This document shows, one piece after another, positions 33,729-42,211 of a stretch of 43,973 nt of DNA. The stretch is from an uncultured Alcaligenaceae bacterium (GTDB lineage Bacteria > Pseudomonadota > Gammaproteobacteria > Burkholderiales > Burkholderiaceae_B). The notes below the pieces were generated by a model. That model did not search any database. It saw nothing but the letters and a program-made list of their open reading frames with translations, and was not told where the DNA came from. Position 1 is the stretch's first letter. Every line of letters begins with the position of its first letter. Where the stretch lies: the NCBI GenBank assembly GCA_937952975.1, contig CALFXX010000102.1:1-43973 (forward strand), given 5' to 3'. The position numbers were made by a program, and so were the translations under genes.

Positions 33729-34526
33729 ATGCCAGAGCAGTCATCACCTTTACTTAGGTCGGTGCAAGAGGGCGTCATGACGCTCGTCATGAACCGCCCA
33801 GAGCGTCGCAATGCGCTCAGCCCTGAACTATATGACCAGCTCGCCCAAGCGCTGCTTGAGGCCAAAGACAATCGGCAGATTGGTGCGATTGTGCTGACAG
33901 GCGCAGGCGATGCTTTTTGTGCGGGTGGCGATGTAGCCCGCATGGCCAACTCACCCGCAGAGTCCTTATCGTTTGAGCAAAAGGTCTCGCGCTTACGCCG
34001 GCGCAACCAAATTACAGAACTACTGCATACCCTGCCCATTCCAACCATCGCGATGATTCGTGGCCCGGCTGCAGGTGCCGGTCTCTCTTTAGCACTGGCC
34101 TGCGATTTTCGTTTTGCAGATAATTCGGCAAAATTCAAAACAGCCTTTATCAACGTCGCCTTGCCTGGCGATTTTGGCGGACATTATTTTTTACCGCGTA
34201 TCGTCGGTTTTGCGAAGGCTCGCGAGCTGTATTTCCTATCGCCAACACTTAGTGCACAGCAGGCGCAAGATTTGGGGATGTTGACGGGTCTTTATTCGCG
34301 TGAAACTCTTGAGTCAGAGGTCACTGCAATGGCCCAGAAACTTGCGAAGGGCCCACGACAAGCCCTCGCGCTGATGAAAGACAACTTAAACCAAGCGTTG
34401 AATAACAATTTAGATCAAACGCTCAATCAAGAAGCCTTTAACCATGTGACCGCCACACTCACTGCCGATCACAAAGAGGCTGCGTTGGCATTTATCGAAA
34501 AGCGTCCACCAAAATTTGAACGCTAA
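33729..34526 (+). CDS. Enoyl-CoA hydratase/isomerase family protein (PaaG-like)
   Basis: 265 aa crotonase-fold protein. Seen: GVMTLVMNRPERRNALS, oxyanion-hole segments GAGDAFCAGGD (58-68) and RGPAAGAGLSLALACD (111-126), and ALPGDFGGHYFLPRIVG (144-160), ending AFIEKRPPKFER. The first hydratase glutamate, expected around residue 119, is leucine; an acidic residue remains at D148. This pattern and the overall sequence resemble PaaG (ring-opening/isomerising crotonase) more than a standard hydratase. GGAGA precedes the ATG. It is divergent from the thiolase-like gene across the palindrome. Confidence 0.92.
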   Translation: MPEQSSPLLRSVQEGVMTLVMNRPERRNALSPELYDQLAQALLEAKDNRQIGAIVLTGAGDAFCAGGDVARMANSPAESLSFEQKVSRLRRRNQITELLHTLPIPTIAMIRGPAAGAGLSLALACDFRFADNSAKFKTAFINVALPGDFGGHYFLPRIVGFAKARELYFLSPTLSAQQAQDLGMLTGLYSRETLESEVTAMAQKLAKGPRQALALMKDNLNQALNNNLDQTLNQEAFNHVTATLTADHKEAALAFIEKRPPKFER

Positions 34527-34657
34527 CCCACTAACCATATTCTGAGAACTATTAAATTTTGAAGCTAGCGCATAACTTATATTCTTATCGTCACTCAATT
34601 AAAACTCTAATTATCCATTCGCTATTTTGATCAATATTTCAAGGAGCTAAGTCAATC

Positions 34658-35557
34658 ATGAGCCGCTTATGTGAAGGACGCGTCGCAATCGTTACCGGCG
34701 CTGCACGGGGAATCGGGCGTGAGTACGCCTTGCAATTGGCGGCCTGCGGCGCCAAAGTCGTTGTCAATGACCTAGGGGTATCCAGAGAAGGCCTGGGGCG
34801 CGACACCTCTGCCGCGCAACAAGTAGTTGACGAAATCAAAGCCGCCGGTGGCGAGGCCATCGCAAACTGTGACGATGTCTCTGAGTGGAAAGAGGCCGAA
34901 CATATGATCCAAAGTACGGTCGAACACTTTGGCAAGCTCGACGTCGTCATTAACAACGCTGGTATTCTTCGCGATCGAATGTTAGTCAACATGGAAGAGA
35001 GCGAATGGGATGCTGTGATCAAGGTTCATTTAAAGGGAACCTTTGCACCTTGCCACCACGCCGCCGTTTACTGGAGAAGTCAACAAAAACTCACTGGCGA
35101 ACCTGTCAACGCAAGGCTCATCAACACGACTTCATTTTCGGGCCTGCTCGGCAACATTGGGCAAAGCAATTATGGCGCTGCCAAAGCAGGAATCGCTGCG
35201 TTTACCATCATCACCGCTCGTGAACTCAAACGTTACGGGATCACAGTCAACGCCATTAGCCCGCACGCTCAGACACGTATGACCGAAAGCTTGCGCGAGC
35301 GTACCCCCGAAGAGATCGCGTTACGGCATCCTCGCTGGATCGCCGCTGCTGCAACCTGGTTAGCCAGCGCCGAAAGCGCAGAGGTCACCGCGCGAGTATT
35401 TGAATTGGGCGGTGGTTTTCTGGCGGCGATGGAAGGCTGGCATCGCGGGCCACAAGCCGAGCCAATCGATAACCCAAATGCAATCGGCTCGGTCATGTTG
35501 GACTTAGCACGGCGAGCACGACGCAATGCAGATATGCGCGGTAACGATCTGGATTAA
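34658..35557 (+). CDS. Short-chain dehydrogenase/reductase, probable 3-hydroxyacyl-CoA dehydrogenase
   Basis: 299 aa SDR. The NAD(P) motif TGAARGIG is at 15-20 region (residues 13-20), NNAG at 99-102, and the catalytic triad is S159/S161, Y172 and K176 (NYGAAKAG). The sequence resembles the dehydrogenase part of MFE-2-type enzymes and steroid-pathway SDRs. At 299 aa it is longer than a 250 aa SDR, with extra C-terminal residues (GWHRGPQAEPIDNP). AAGGAG precedes the ATG. It starts a compact run with the two CoA-transferase genes (2 bases apart) and MaoC. The 131-base gap upstream is AT-rich and may hold its own promoter. Confidence 0.93.
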   Translation: MSRLCEGRVAIVTGAARGIGREYALQLAACGAKVVVNDLGVSREGLGRDTSAAQQVVDEIKAAGGEAIANCDDVSEWKEAEHMIQSTVEHFGKLDVVINNAGILRDRMLVNMEESEWDAVIKVHLKGTFAPCHHAAVYWRSQQKLTGEPVNARLINTTSFSGLLGNIGQSNYGAAKAGIAAFTIITARELKRYGITVNAISPHAQTRMTESLRERTPEEIALRHPRWIAAAATWLASAESAEVTARVFELGGGFLAAMEGWHRGPQAEPIDNPNAIGSVMLDLARRARRNADMRGNDLD

Positions 35558-35559
35558 GC

Positions 35560-36228
35560 ATGATCAATAAGCGTGTTGATTCAATGGCGCAAGCCATACA
35601 AGGCATCAAAGATGGCGATGTGTTGCTGATTGGCGGATTCGGTACGTCTGGCCGACCTGCCGAACTGTTGGCCGGCGTGTTTGACCTGGGGGTAAAAGAC
35701 CTGACCTTAGTAGCCAATAATGCGACGACCGGCAGCGACGTCATGGCAGATCTGATGCGCGCCAATCGAGTCAAAAAAATGGTCTGTTCATTTCCACGCG
35801 CCTTAACCGGAAAAACTATTTTTGATGAGCTCTACAGTGCAGGCAAGATCGAGCTTGAGCTTGTTCCCCAAGGCACATTGGCAGAGCGCATTCGTGCAGG
35901 TGCTGCTGGTATTGGGGGCTTCTTCACCCGCACTGCCGCAGGCACCGACTTAGCGCGCGGCAAAGAAACCCGCCTGATTGATGGTCAAGAATACGTTTTT
36001 GAAAAACCACTCGTGGGCGATGTGGCTCTGATCCATGCACAACGAGGCGATCGCTGGGGCAATCTGGTGTACCACCGTGGTGCGCGCGTTAACAACCCTG
36101 CAATGGCTGGTGCGGCAAAACTAGTGATTGCGCAAGTCAACGAGTTTGTCGAGTTAGGCGAGCTCGATCCTGAACACATCATCACACCAGGCGTGTTCAT
36201 CGACCGAGTGCTTGAGGTAAAAAAATGA
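35560..36228 (+). CDS. 3-oxoacid (3-oxoadipate-type) CoA-transferase subunit A
   Basis: 222 aa alpha subunit, close in pattern to PcaI/CatI: GGFGTSGRPAELL, KKMVCSFPRALTGKTIFDELY, ELVPQGTLAERIRAGAAGIGGFF, GDRWGNLVY and ELDPEHIITPGVF. These enzymes move CoA from succinyl-CoA to a 3-oxo or related acid. No other beta-ketoadipate genes are in the window, so I do not assign pcaI. It overlaps the beta subunit by ATGA and follows the SDR stop by 2 bases. Confidence 0.94.
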   Translation: MINKRVDSMAQAIQGIKDGDVLLIGGFGTSGRPAELLAGVFDLGVKDLTLVANNATTGSDVMADLMRANRVKKMVCSFPRALTGKTIFDELYSAGKIELELVPQGTLAERIRAGAAGIGGFFTRTAAGTDLARGKETRLIDGQEYVFEKPLVGDVALIHAQRGDRWGNLVYHRGARVNNPAMAGAAKLVIAQVNEFVELGELDPEHIITPGVFIDRVLEVKK

Positions 36229-36920
36229 ACGGCTTAAGCAGAAAAGATATCGCGCGCGTCGCCGCAGAAGAGATACCCGAAGGCTACTGTGTCAACCTTG
36301 GCATTGGTTTGCCGACCATGATCGCGAATTACATTCCCGCAGGTCGTGAAGTATTACTGCAAAGTGAACAAGGCCTACTTGGGCTTGGGCCTGCCCCCGA
36401 GCCTGGGCAAGAGGATGACGATGTCGTAGGTGCTGGTAAGTCGCACCTCACCCTCCTAAAGGGTGCCTCAGTGTTTAGTCATAGCGATTCTTTTTTAATG
36501 ATCCGCGGCGGGCACATCGATATCGCCTGCCTTGGTGCCTTTCAAGTGGCTGAAAATGGCGATCTTGCCAACTGGTCGACCGGCTCATTAACCGAGACTC
36601 CAGGAGTCGGCGGCGCGATGGATCTTGCAGCGGGTGCCGCGAGTGTCTGGGTGCTGATGGAGCACTGCCAGAGGGATGGCGCACCTCGCCTGCTAGATCG
36701 TTGTACCTATCCATTAACTGGCCACAAATGTGTCACCAGAATTTATACAAACCTAGCCTTAATCGATGTCACCCCGCAGGGCTTTGTCGTCCAACGTATC
36801 GCCGAGGATATCGATTTTGCTACGTTGCAGACGCTCACCGGCGCCCCGCTGCAGCTTAGCCCACAATGCACACCCTACAAGCCGGGCATCGTTCCTGACA
36901 CAGGAGTCAATCATGCTTGA
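36225..36920 (+). CDS. 3-oxoacid (3-oxoadipate-type) CoA-transferase subunit B
   Basis: 231 aa beta subunit, PcaJ-like. It has NLGIGLPTMIANYI, GLGPAPEPGQEDDDVVGAGK, GGHIDIACLGAFQVAENGDLANW and GVGGAMDLAAGA. The catalytic glutamate is E48 in SEQG, where most relatives have SENG, so it should be active. It overlaps subunit A by 4 bases and the MaoC gene by 8 bases. Confidence 0.94.
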   Translation: MNGLSRKDIARVAAEEIPEGYCVNLGIGLPTMIANYIPAGREVLLQSEQGLLGLGPAPEPGQEDDDVVGAGKSHLTLLKGASVFSHSDSFLMIRGGHIDIACLGAFQVAENGDLANWSTGSLTETPGVGGAMDLAAGAASVWVLMEHCQRDGAPRLLDRCTYPLTGHKCVTRIYTNLALIDVTPQGFVVQRIAEDIDFATLQTLTGAPLQLSPQCTPYKPGIVPDTGVNHA

Positions 36921-37368
36921 AGTCGAGTTCGCCTCGGATATGAAGCAGTATGTTGGCCAGAAGGTAGGCAGTAGTGACTGGCTAACCATCGACCAAAAAC
37001 GGATTGATGATTTTGCCGCAGTATCTGGAGACCATAACTGGATTCACATTGATCGCGAGCGTGCCAAGCAACAGATGCCTGATGGCAAAACAATCGCCCA
37101 CGGCATGCTCACGCTTTCGCTCGTGACCTATCTGGCTAGTCAAATCGTTCGAATTAAGCAGCGTTCGCGCGGTGTCAACTATGGCCAAAACAAGGTTCGA
37201 TTCGTGAGCCCTGTGCAGTGCGGTGCGCGCATTCGCCTACACCGCACCCTCGAAAAATATGACGAGATCGAGGGCGGTGCACGGTTGACGTATAGCAACA
37301 CCGTCGAGATTGAAGGCGTCGTAAAGCCTGCGCTGGTGGCAGAAACTCTTACGGTTGTTTATGACTAA
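36913..37368 (+). CDS. MaoC-like (R)-specific enoyl-CoA hydratase
   Basis: 151 aa hot-dog-fold hydratase. The catalytic motif SGDHNWIH gives D40 and H45, and the segment GKTIAHGMLTLSLV matches the family. It adds water to enoyl-CoA thioesters and can feed the SDR upstream. GGAG lies just before ATG 36913; an in-frame upstream start at 36766 lies fully inside the CoA-transferase gene and is rejected. It overlaps that gene's end by 8 bases. Confidence 0.93.
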   Translation: MLEVEFASDMKQYVGQKVGSSDWLTIDQKRIDDFAAVSGDHNWIHIDRERAKQQMPDGKTIAHGMLTLSLVTYLASQIVRIKQRSRGVNYGQNKVRFVSPVQCGARIRLHRTLEKYDEIEGGARLTYSNTVEIEGVVKPALVAETLTVVYD

Positions 37369-37468
37369 GGCCGAGTTGGTTGACTCGCCTCGCACTCGCA
37401 CTAGACTTTACGTCATGCGCTCACCAACGACATGCTCTTTGCTCTCTAATCATTTAGGAATGACTGCG

Positions 37469-38473
37469 ATGCTGAAAACTTTGATTCGCGACTTAGCTGT
37501 GATCTGTACGACGCTGATCGCAGCAACCCTATCGATTAACAGCGCGTCGGCACAGTCAGTGACTAGTCCACCCAAGTGGCCGCTTAAACCTATTCATATT
37601 GTGGTGGCGTTTCCACCGGGTGGGCTGACTGATGCCTACGCCCGTATGTACGCCGAACAGATCACCACTCAGCTAGGCGTGCCTGCGGTTGTCGAGAATA
37701 AGCCCGGGGCGGGCGCAATCATTGGCATCGATTACGTCGCAAAGTCTGCCCCTGATGGCTACACCTTACTGATGACCACGTCTGGTACCGTTTGGCAAAA
37801 CCGCGTGCTGTTCAGTAAGCTACCGTTCAATCTCGATAAAGATCTGACTCCCATCGCTATCTTTCCGTCAGGCCCACTGGTGGTAGCCGTGTCCGAGAAA
37901 GTGCCCGCGCAGAATATGCGCGAATTCATTGCGTTTGCCAAGGCAAACAATACCTCGATGGGATCCTATGCGCCGGGTTCTTATCCACACATGGTTGCTG
38001 ATCAGACGAACCGAGTCGAGGGTACTAATATCCAATCAGTTCACTACAAAGGTGAGTTGCCGATGTGGGTGGATGTTGCCTCGAGTCAAACTCAGATTGC
38101 CATTGGCAGCTATCAATCGTTTTCGACGGTGCAGCCGCGCGGCGTGAGAGCGATCGCGGTCACGGGCAGCCTTCGCTCGCCCAAGTTACCCGACGTTTCA
38201 ACGCTAGTCGAGCAAGGCATTCGTGGCGACCTCGTGCCACTTGAAGGGGGCTTGCCGCTGATGGCGCCGGCAGGTACGCCAGAGGCAGTTCTTCAAATAC
38301 TGTCAGAGGTCGTGATGAAGGGTGCAAATACCGAACGCGCCGCAAAATTACGCGAAAGCTTTGCGATCCCTAACAAGCCAAAAAATTTAGTTGATACGCG
38401 GCTTGAGTGGAATCAAGTCGTACCCGTGTGGATCAAACTTGCACTCGATTTAGGCATTAAGCTGGATCAATAG
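37469..38473 (+). CDS. Bug/TctC-family tripartite tricarboxylate receptor
   Basis: 334 aa periplasmic receptor. The start at 37469 is chosen because AGGA lies 9 bases upstream and a signal peptide follows (MLKTLIRDLAVICTTLIAAT, cleavage near SASAQ). Upstream in-frame ATGs at 37355, 37415 and 37460 would add residues that do not look like a signal. Family motifs are WPLKPIHIVVAFPPGGLTDAY, NKPGAGAIIGIDYVAKSAP and DGYTLLMTTSG. It follows the MaoC gene by 100 bases on the same strand and probably binds the pathway's acid. No TctA/TctB genes are nearby. Confidence 0.93.
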   Translation: MLKTLIRDLAVICTTLIAATLSINSASAQSVTSPPKWPLKPIHIVVAFPPGGLTDAYARMYAEQITTQLGVPAVVENKPGAGAIIGIDYVAKSAPDGYTLLMTTSGTVWQNRVLFSKLPFNLDKDLTPIAIFPSGPLVVAVSEKVPAQNMREFIAFAKANNTSMGSYAPGSYPHMVADQTNRVEGTNIQSVHYKGELPMWVDVASSQTQIAIGSYQSFSTVQPRGVRAIAVTGSLRSPKLPDVSTLVEQGIRGDLVPLEGGLPLMAPAGTPEAVLQILSEVVMKGANTERAAKLRESFAIPNKPKNLVDTRLEWNQVVPVWIKLALDLGIKLDQ

Positions 38474-38519
38474 GCACAGTCGAAACATTAATTGATGAGA
38501 TGCGATACAACCGCAACAA

Positions 38520-38951
38520 CTAGCCAGCGTCTTGTATCGCCTTCTGCACAAACTGCTCAAGCGACGGGGCAGGCAAAGCACCACTGACGCGAGAGAGTTC
38601 TTTACCTTTTGAATACGCAGCCAAGGTTGGGATTGAACGGATACTCAATCGTTGAGACAGTGCTTGATTATCTTCGGTATTGATCTTCACGTGAAGAATT
38701 TCGTTAGTGTGCTTGAGTGCACTTGCCTGAAACGTTGGCGCGAACATCTTGCACGGACCACACCACGAGGCCCAAAAATCAGCGATCACGGGCAGCGGCG
38801 ACTGTGTCGTTAACTCGCTGAACAATTGCTCATCGACCTCAAGCGGGCCCGACAATAAATCATTTTTGCACGCACCGCATATCGGTTGGCTCGCCAGACG
38901 CTCAATTGGGAGTTGGTTCAACTTGTGACAGTGGGGACACCGAATTTTCAT
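38520..38951 (-). CDS. trxC: Thioredoxin-2 (zinc-finger thioredoxin)
   Basis: 143 aa thioredoxin. An N-terminal zinc finger has C5, C8, C25 and C28 (CPHC, CGAC). The thioredoxin domain has the redox motif W63-CGPC-67 (FWASWCGPCKMF) and the cis-proline loop RSIPTLAAY. This architecture is specific to TrxC, a cytoplasmic oxidative-stress thioredoxin. The ATG at 38951 gives the standard N-terminus; the in-frame start at 38996 adds 15 unrelated residues. It is convergent with the Bug receptor gene. Confidence 0.95.
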   Translation of the reverse strand: MKIRCPHCHKLNQLPIERLASQPICGACKNDLLSGPLEVDEQLFSELTTQSPLPVIADFWASWCGPCKMFAPTFQASALKHTNEILHVKINTEDNQALSQRLSIRSIPTLAAYSKGKELSRVSGALPAPSLEQFVQKAIQDAG

Positions 38952-39111
38952 GATTGACACCGAAACAGTAAGCAAGGATTTGAGTATAAGACCCACGAAG
39001 AAACCGTAGTGCGATACATAAGATTTCAGTCATTCATTGGGGCTAAAAGATCAAACTTCAAGCCGCCGTTTGCAACGAAGCAGGCATTTAGGCTGCAACG
39101 GTCGCTTGTGA

Positions 39112-41130
39112 TCAAGGCGAAGGCGGATTTCGCACGTACTTTAGAAGACCTAAATCCTGTAGCTTCGCGGTGTGGGTCGCTTGAATATCGCGCATCAATG
39201 CTGCAATGAAGACAGCATTTAAGTGATGTGAATCACTCATAAAAGGCACACCTTGCGCTTGTACTGGGCAACCCGTTTTACCACCTTGACAACCCAATCC
39301 GATCAAATCAACGTAGGCGGGCTTAAGATCATGCGGATACATAGCCAAGCTTTCTCTATTGATCTGACCTTTTGGATTGTCGGCCTGTTCCATACACACA
39401 ATAGGTCCACGCCCCGTCCTGTACATCAATTTTTCACAACTCGCGTGCTTATCAGGATCAAGCTGCAAATAGTTACCAAATATAAATAAATCAAAGTGGC
39501 TCTTTTTTTTCTGAAGCTGACGAATGATGTCAAACCTAAATTTGTTAACCTCATATAAAAAGGGTCGATAGCTAACCAGCATGACTGCAGTAAGACGGCT
39601 GATCACATTTGGATCATTAATCAATTGCTCAAAGGGTTTGCAGTAGCGTTCAAATTTTGGTTCACTCGCTTTGACCTTAATAGTTTCAGCGGCAACTTCC
39701 ACCTCACATCCAAGGTAAGAGCCCGAGACAACGTCGTACTGCGTGATATCAATCAAGGTGGTGAGCGCGACTGACCAGTTGATGTTGTACGAATCACCAA
39801 TAATCAATACTACCGGCTTACTTGAGCGACTGGCCTCATCCTCAAGGTAATGCTGGTAGTTTGAAAGAAAATTGGCTTCGATATTGCGCGCCGCAGGAGT
39901 ATAAAGTGACTCGGCGAGTTTGACATTGCTGCGAAACGGAAAACCTCGCTCATAAAAAGTCGCGAGGCCCAGGCTTCCCATCGCAAGCATCAGAACAACG
40001 AGGAAAGATACCTTGAGACGGCTGTGCTTTCCAAAACGGATCGGTCGCTCGATTAAGCGGTAGGTTAGCCAGGCTAGTGCAATTGAAAATGCGATTAGCA
40101 CGACACGGGTCGAGGTGCTTGGCGGCGCAGCCTCAACAATCCAGGCAAAACTAATAAGTGGCCAATGCCATAAATAAAGGGGGTAACTAATCAGTCCAAA
40201 CCACACCAACAGTTTGTTCGACAAAATCTTTATATTGAGCCACGCACGAGGCCCAGCGGCTACGATCAAGGCAGTGCCCAGTACCGGTATCAGCGCCCAC
40301 TTGCCCGGAAACTGAAGATCTCGATTGACGCGGATCAGACCGAAGATCAGCACAATAAAGCCTATACAAGACAGGATATTGGCTGTACGTGCACGAACAC
40401 GAGCTCGGTCGACGGTTGCCCCCTCTCGAGCGCCCCATTTGCCGAACCTGATTGCAACATCAGCTAAGCCCTCTTTTTTATACAGCATGCACCAGGCTAA
40501 GCCGCTGCCAACCAAAAGCTCCCAAACGCGCGTTTGAGGCGAGTAGAACGTGGCCACTGCGTCGCTTTTGATTCCGGTGATGTTCAGATAAAACGAGATT
40601 GCGGCAAGAATCACTGTTAACGCAAAAAGTGAAAATCTTAACTTTGAAGCCAACCACAACAGCAACGGCCACAAAATATAAAACTGCTCTTCAATGCCCA
40701 GGCTCCATAAATGCAGCAGTGGCTTGGTATGGGCTGAATTATCAAAATAGCCAGCCTCGCTCCACAGTACAAAATTTGAGATAAAGGCAGCGCCAGCGGC
40801 AATATGCTGACCCAATTGACCATATTCGTCGGCAAGCAGCGTAAACCACCCTGCGATGTACGCCGCGACTAAGACAACCACTAAGGCAGGGAAAATTCGT
40901 TTAATTCGACGAGCGTAAAAATCAAGAAAATTAAACGTACCGTGAGTCAACTGTTCAAAAATAATGCGGCTAATCAGGTAACCCGACAGCACAAAAAAAA
41001 TGTCGACGCCAATGAAACCGCCCTTAAATATCTGCGGAAAACCATGAAACAGCACGACCGACAAGACCGCGATGGCGCGCAGGCCATCAATGTCTGGTCG
41101 ATAGTTGGCATGTGAAGGGTTGACAGACAT
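39112..41130 (-). CDS. OafA/YrhL-type acyltransferase with C-terminal SGNH domain
   Basis: 672 aa membrane protein. The N-terminal acyltransferase 3 domain (residues about 10-370) starts YRPDIDGLRAIAVLSVVLFH and contains about ten membrane helices and the motif SLGIEEQFYILWPLL. The C-terminal SGNH/GDSL-like domain has GDS at 445-447 (IIGDSYN) and a terminal SDSHHLN carrying the Asp-His pair. Such proteins O-acetylate surface polysaccharides or lipopolysaccharide. It lies 15 bases after the FkbM methyltransferase gene, on the same strand. Confidence 0.94.
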   Translation of the reverse strand: MSVNPSHANYRPDIDGLRAIAVLSVVLFHGFPQIFKGGFIGVDIFFVLSGYLISRIIFEQLTHGTFNFLDFYARRIKRIFPALVVVLVAAYIAGWFTLLADEYGQLGQHIAAGAAFISNFVLWSEAGYFDNSAHTKPLLHLWSLGIEEQFYILWPLLLWLASKLRFSLFALTVILAAISFYLNITGIKSDAVATFYSPQTRVWELLVGSGLAWCMLYKKEGLADVAIRFGKWGAREGATVDRARVRARTANILSCIGFIVLIFGLIRVNRDLQFPGKWALIPVLGTALIVAAGPRAWLNIKILSNKLLVWFGLISYPLYLWHWPLISFAWIVEAAPPSTSTRVVLIAFSIALAWLTYRLIERPIRFGKHSRLKVSFLVVLMLAMGSLGLATFYERGFPFRSNVKLAESLYTPAARNIEANFLSNYQHYLEDEASRSSKPVVLIIGDSYNINWSVALTTLIDITQYDVVSGSYLGCEVEVAAETIKVKASEPKFERYCKPFEQLINDPNVISRLTAVMLVSYRPFLYEVNKFRFDIIRQLQKKKSHFDLFIFGNYLQLDPDKHASCEKLMYRTGRGPIVCMEQADNPKGQINRESLAMYPHDLKPAYVDLIGLGCQGGKTGCPVQAQGVPFMSDSHHLNAVFIAALMRDIQATHTAKLQDLGLLKYVRNPPSP

Positions 41131-41145
41131 AGCGTTCAGATCGCA

Positions 41146-42093
41146 CTAGTATCCGTTGCGCCCAGCAAGCTGAATGCCAAACATCGAAGACAAGGCGTTG
41201 AGTTGTGTTGGTTTGAACGCCCCCACCAACGTCGGATAACTCGAGCCATGCAAGATGTGGCGATACATCACGTGGTATGCCGCATCTTGATCATGCAAAT
41301 TTCTTGCATCTTTTTTATCGTACTGAAAAGGAAGTAGCTCTCGCTTCAGGCGATCACGCAGATTGCTCGTATAACGCATATCCACAGCATACAAATACGG
41401 AAACACGCCACGCAGAAAATCAAAAAAATCTGGCACCGAAGTTCGCTGAAACGCATTCAGACACCAGTGATTCAGCTCAAGCGCAACAACTGGCTGATCA
41501 CGTGCGATGGTCGCAGCAAGCCCTTCGATGACGCTCTGTTCAAAACCCTCGACATCGATCTTAATAAAATCGACCTTGGCGATCTGATGCTCACGGATGA
41601 AGTCATCGCCCTTTGCAATCGTGATTTTTTCAACTTGATGCCCTTCAGAGGCATTTGTTAAGTTCGACACAAAACCGCCAGAGCGGTTATTTGGCGCAAA
41701 GGTCAGGTCAAAGGTCCCGGCGTCTTTGCCCAAGCCCAGATTGAGAGGCTCAACATTGCCCAACTTGGCCCTCTGCACGTTCTCGACAAGCCATCGATAC
41801 GTTGTAGGCGAGGGTTCAAAACTGTAGACTTTGCGCGCAAGGTCACCAAATAATAATGAGGTACAGCCTATATTTGCACCGATATCCAAGACAGTATCGT
41901 TGGGCTGAACCAATGCTTGAAAGAGCGAGACCATTTCGGGCTCGAACGCTCCCTCAACGTGGTCAAGATAATCGTCGTCTGACGAGATACCGTAGGATTT
42001 TCCGTTTATGGTGGTCTGGACAAGACGCTCTTGTGGAGAGCCAGCGTTGGCCCGCGAGCGCAATAGAGATAGAACCTTACCGAAGCGTTTCAT
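41146..42093 (-). CDS. FkbM-family SAM-dependent methyltransferase
   Basis: 315 aa methyltransferase. The SAM-binding motif I is TVLDIGANIGCTSLLFG (about residues 68-84), followed by VYSFEPSPTTYRWLVENV and VDFIKIDVEGFEQSVIEGL, all typical of the FkbM family. These enzymes methylate sugars or other hydroxyl groups. Pairing with an O-acyltransferase gene points to modification of a surface glycan. The last about 100 residues are less conserved. The 118 bases upstream, before the autotransporter stop, show no clear feature. Confidence 0.9.
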   Translation of the reverse strand: MKRFGKVLSLLRSRANAGSPQERLVQTTINGKSYGISSDDDYLDHVEGAFEPEMVSLFQALVQPNDTVLDIGANIGCTSLLFGDLARKVYSFEPSPTTYRWLVENVQRAKLGNVEPLNLGLGKDAGTFDLTFAPNNRSGGFVSNLTNASEGHQVEKITIAKGDDFIREHQIAKVDFIKIDVEGFEQSVIEGLAATIARDQPVVALELNHWCLNAFQRTSVPDFFDFLRGVFPYLYAVDMRYTSNLRDRLKRELLPFQYDKKDARNLHDQDAAYHVMYRHILHGSSYPTLVGAFKPTQLNALSSMFGIQLAGRNGY

Positions 42094-42211
42094 GCGTATT
42101 TGAATTTACTTGACCAGTGAGTGGTCGCAAGCTTAACCGATGCGGCAAAGGTGATGAGCAAGTGATTAAGCTTGTTTTAGATAATTGCGCTTGCGTGCAG
42201 CTCTGCTTATT

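Noticed and set aside
35560..36920. Beta-ketoadipate pathway operon (pcaIJ)
   Set aside because: The subunits resemble PcaI/PcaJ, but no pcaB, C, D, F, G or H gene accompanies them; CoA-transferase is the safe call.
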